A stretch of DNA of 47,947 nt, taken from the NCBI RefSeq assembly GCF_014698965.1, contig NZ_JACXAE010000130.1, positions 1 to 47,947 of the forward strand, written 5' to 3'. The stretch's first letter is position 1, and the number at the start of each line of letters is the position of its first letter. The translations under genes were made by a program, and so were the position numbers. Under the pieces are notes generated by a model. That model was not told the DNA's origin. It did not search any database and worked only from the letters and a program-made list of their open reading frames with translations. Positions 45,464-47,947 of the stretch are shown here, in pieces. The DNA is from Iningainema tapete BLCC-T55. GTDB lineage: Bacteria; Cyanobacteriota; Cyanobacteriia; Cyanobacteriales; Nostocaceae.

Positions 45464-46423
45464 ATGAATTTTAGTACTGCCTTACCCACTTTTGTCATTA
45501 CACTCCGAGAAGGAGTAGAAGCAGCCCTCGTAGTAGGAATTGTACTAGCTTTACTCAAAAAAGCGCAACAATCCCGCCTTAACCCCTGGGTGTACGCAGG
45601 CGTTGGCGTTGGTATTATTGTTAGTGCGCTGATTGGTGTAATGTTCACTTGGATGATACAAGTAGTCAGCGCAATTAATCCCCAATACTCATCGGTAGTT
45701 GAACCATTGATGGAAGGTGTGTTCAGCGTGTTAGCAATTTTTATGCTCAGCTGGATGCTAATTTGGATGACGAAACAAGCCAAATATATGAAAGCTCTGG
45801 TTGAAGGAGCAGTAACAGATGCATTAAAAAAAGACAAGGCAGCAGGTTGGGGAGTTTTTACTTTAGTTTTCATTGCCATTTTACGTGAAGGCTTTGAAAC
45901 TGTCTTGTTCGTCGCTGCTAACTTTCAACAAGGATTAATCCCCGCCATTGGCGCACTTGGTGGTGTTGCCACGGCTGCCGCTCTAGGTGTACTTCTCTTT
46001 AAATGGGGTATAAAAATCAACATTCGCTCCTTCTTCCAAGTCATGGGAGTTTTATTAGTATTGATTGTGGCTGGATTAGTAGTTGCTTCTTTGCAAAAAT
46101 TTGATGAAGCTGCTTCTACCCTTGCTCTAAGTAGTCGCGCTTCTCAAAGCCTTTGTTTCTATTACGAACGATTTACAAAAATTCACTCGTGCATACTGGG
46201 TCCAATGGTCTGGAACACTTCCTCAATCTTACCCGATGACCAGTTCCCCGGCATTATTTTCTCCGCTTTGTTTGGTTACAGACACCATCTCTACGTTGTG
46301 CAAGCAGTGGGATATGTTGTGTTTCTGGTGACTGTTGGAGGTTTCTATTTGCGTAGTATTACGAGTAATGCTCCAAGTAAAAAGGGTCAATCAGTGCGTC
46401 AAAAACCTATCCGTTCCCGATAA
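45464..46423 (+). CDS. FTR1/EfeU family iron permease
   Basis: Seven-span high-affinity iron permease. The two REXXE iron-coordinating motifs are REGVE at residues 15-19 and REGFE at 141-145. The periplasmic stretch near 225-245 includes a CILGPMVWNTSSILPDDQFPG segment seen in cyanobacterial members. The final ~15 residues are basic. The lipoprotein gene upstream probably assists. Confidence 0.88.
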   Translation: MNFSTALPTFVITLREGVEAALVVGIVLALLKKAQQSRLNPWVYAGVGVGIIVSALIGVMFTWMIQVVSAINPQYSSVVEPLMEGVFSVLAIFMLSWMLIWMTKQAKYMKALVEGAVTDALKKDKAAGWGVFTLVFIAILREGFETVLFVAANFQQGLIPAIGALGGVATAAALGVLLFKWGIKINIRSFFQVMGVLLVLIVAGLVVASLQKFDEAASTLALSSRASQSLCFYYERFTKIHSCILGPMVWNTSSILPDDQFPGIIFSALFGYRHHLYVVQAVGYVVFLVTVGGFYLRSITSNAPSKKGQSVRQKPIRSR

Positions 46424-46434
46424 AATTTTAAGTA

Positions 46435-46528
46435 TCACGCAAAGGCGCAAAAAGTTTCTTTGTGTATTTGCACGGCAGTTGCTTCAACGGAGGAAACCTC
46501 CGCAACGCACTGCCTCGTCTTTGCGTGA
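46435..46528. repeat. Nested palindromic element after FTR1 gene
   Basis: Outer arms TCACGCAAAG and CTTTGCGTGA. Inside lies GGCAGT/ACTGCC at 46474-46514, with an inner CGGAGG/CCTCCG stem around AAA. Three stacked stems make a stable cruciform between FTR1 and MOSC genes, similar to mobile palindromes of this lineage. Confidence 0.85.
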
Positions 46529-46551
46529 GAAATTAATTTATCTGCTATCAT

Positions 46552-47361
46552 ATGAACAACTTTCGCGTTGAACAATTATTTATCCACCCATTTAAAGGTT
46601 TATCACCACACTCGTGCGATCGCGTCAACCTACAAGTAGGACATGGTATACCAGGCGATCGAGCTTTCGCCTTGATGTATAAAGAAGAGTCAATATATAC
46701 CGACTCGACAAAAGTACCGTGGCTAAAAAAGCACAACTTCGCCATGCAAAACGACTGGCATGGACTTGCAGCCTTAGACTGTTTTTACGATACAACCAAT
46801 AGCACTTTAACTGTCAGACGTAAAGGTGTAGAGTTATTAGTAGCAGATACAGAAACTGATGCAGGCAGAGAACAAATTGCTACCTTTTTCACTGGATATT
46901 TAGCAGGAATTTACCCAAGTCAATCGGCGCGACATCCTGAACGCGCCCCTTTACAATTAGTAGGTGAATTCGGTAAAACGCGCTATCCTGACAGAGAAGC
47001 AGTGCATATTTCTCTTGTTAGTAAAGCAACTATTGACCATTTAAGTGAGTTAGCTGGAAAAACAGTTGATATTCGTCGTTTCCGCCCAAATATTGTTGTA
47101 GATGGTGTACCTGCTTGGGGAGAATTTGACTGGGTAGGACAAGAAATGCAACTTGGTACAGCTAAAATCGCCATTACAGCCAGAATCAATCGCTGCTTAA
47201 ATATAGATGTTCATCCAGAGACAGGAGAACGAGATATTGCTCTACTGTCTTTACTCCAAAAGCACTTTAAACATACACAAACAGGTGTCTTGGCACAAGT
47301 TATCACTACTGGGACTGTGAAAATTAACGATAAAATTGCTCATGTATACGGTAAAGAGTAG
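46552..47361 (+). CDS. MOSC domain protein
   Basis: A molybdenum-cofactor sulfurase C-terminal (MOSC) protein. N-terminal beta region VEQLFIHPFKGLSP and HGIPGDRAFALMY, then the barrel with FRPNIVVDG and RINRCLNIDVHPETGERD, containing the conserved Cys. These proteins transfer sulfur or use molybdopterin. No Mo-enzyme genes are nearby. Start ATG 46552; length 269 is normal. Confidence 0.88.
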   Translation: MNNFRVEQLFIHPFKGLSPHSCDRVNLQVGHGIPGDRAFALMYKEESIYTDSTKVPWLKKHNFAMQNDWHGLAALDCFYDTTNSTLTVRRKGVELLVADTETDAGREQIATFFTGYLAGIYPSQSARHPERAPLQLVGEFGKTRYPDREAVHISLVSKATIDHLSELAGKTVDIRRFRPNIVVDGVPAWGEFDWVGQEMQLGTAKIAITARINRCLNIDVHPETGERDIALLSLLQKHFKHTQTGVLAQVITTGTVKINDKIAHVYGKE

Positions 47362-47574
47362 TTTCTCAGCAATTAAAAGTCTAGGAAATGTCGCAGGGAT
47401 TTAGCTATTGAGCGAGTGTTGAGAAGTATTTTCTATTAAAATGGACTAAAATTTTATTATTAATTACTAAAATGGTCAACTACCTAAAGGGTATATTGTT
47501 TTGTTAAATAAATATGTCATGATGGTAACAAAGTAGTGTTTGTGTACTACTTTGATAGTAACATTCGCTAATTT

Positions 47575-47877
47575 ATGGCAGAAAATCAACTTGAGAGCCA
47601 AACTATAGACCCTACAGCATCTACTCATGAAGAATTATTAGCGGCAAAGGAAGAAATAGAATTTTTACGTAACTTGGTAGAAAGTCAAAACTCGCATATT
47701 TGTCACCTAGAGCAAAAATTGCTTGAGGTAAACCAAGAGTTAGAAATTACAAACAATGAATTAGGTATGTTGCTGATGTCAGGGGTATGCTTTGATGAAG
47801 CTCTCGTAATGACTAAAACAATTTTGAAAGGTGAAAAATCAGCTAGTAAAATAGTAGCAAATTTACTCACTTTGTAA
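47575..47877 (+). CDS. Small coiled-coil protein, unknown function
   Basis: 100 residues; a coiled coil at about 18-63 (HEELLAAKEEIEFLRNLVES, then LEQKLLEVNQELEITNNE) followed by a short C-terminal helical segment. No family recognised. Starts ATG 47575 after 213 AT-rich bases; downstream sequence continues past the window. Oligomerisation is likely from the heptads. Confidence 0.6.
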   Translation: MAENQLESQTIDPTASTHEELLAAKEEIEFLRNLVESQNSHICHLEQKLLEVNQELEITNNELGMLLMSGVCFDEALVMTKTILKGEKSASKIVANLLTL

Positions 47878-47947
47878 CTTTTCACTTCCCCCTAAAAACA
47901 AGAGTCAAGAAACAGCAGGAATAGAAGGTGGAGAAAAGCCCTTACGA

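Noticed and set aside
46100-46260. Possible frameshift in the C-terminal part of the FTR1 permease
   Set aside because: Sequence looks unlike the rest, but CILGPMVWN and LPDDQFPG match other cyanobacterial members in the same frame.

Overview
The window reads as chromosome (or a large replicon) of a filamentous, probably heterocystous (Nostocales-type) cyanobacterium. This rests on many GCGATCGC (HIP1) sites, heptanucleotide short tandem repeats between and inside genes, an SLH-type porin, a Uma2 protein, a WD40 protein, and gene families (baeRF, DUF1361, two-domain multicopper oxidase, double-glycine leader peptides) common in that group. The assignment is inference from gene content; no rRNA, tRNA or CRISPR array was seen.

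Layout. (1) 1-2.7 kb, + strand: ParA ATPase, ParB-like protein with a coiled coil and helix-hairpin-helix-like tail, and a winged-helix protein anchored by a C-terminal membrane segment. (2) 2.77-8.39 kb, - strand: a compact three-gene operon of a double winged-helix protein, a large AAA/ORC-like ATPase, and an 872-residue protein fusing an RNase D-type 3'-5' exonuclease, a Cas4/AddB-type Fe-S nuclease and an FtsK/HerA motor. This is the strongest candidate for an undescribed DNA-processing or defence system. (3) 8.5-19.4 kb: mixed housekeeping and accessory genes (MgtC-like protein, divergent PEP-synthase-like enzyme, baeRF protein, DUF1361 cluster with a secreted proline-rich protein, iron-uptake porin, NAD(P)-binding SDR, lipoprotein, Uma2). 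(4) 19.4-21.7 kb, - strand: NikMN-NikQ-NikO nickel ECF transporter. (5) 22.3-33 kb, + strand: TreS-maltokinase fusion, GlgX, TreZ and TreY, covering two routes to trehalose plus glycogen debranching. (6) 33.1-35.8 kb, - strand: CbiM-N-Q-O cobalt ECF transporter, divergent from a Tat-type multicopper oxidase. (7) 37-42 kb: an AT-rich, repeat- and hairpin-rich island with a broken ISL3 transposase, three paralogous double-glycine leader peptides, a cation diffusion facilitator, and three copies of an unnamed ~150-170 bp intergenic repeat. (8) 42-48 kb, + strand: ferric-reductase-like membrane protein, WD40 protein, HhH lipoprotein plus FTR1 iron permease, MOSC protein and a small coiled-coil protein.

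Functionally, metal handling (Ni, Co, Fe, Cu, divalent cation efflux) and compatible-solute/glycogen metabolism dominate the middle and right of the window. The left end carries DNA segregation and DNA-processing machinery. Several genes contain in-frame copies of repetitive DNA (PEP-synthase-like linker, nuclease-FtsK linker, CbiN N-terminus, WD40 loop), showing that short repeats are spreading through coding sequence here.
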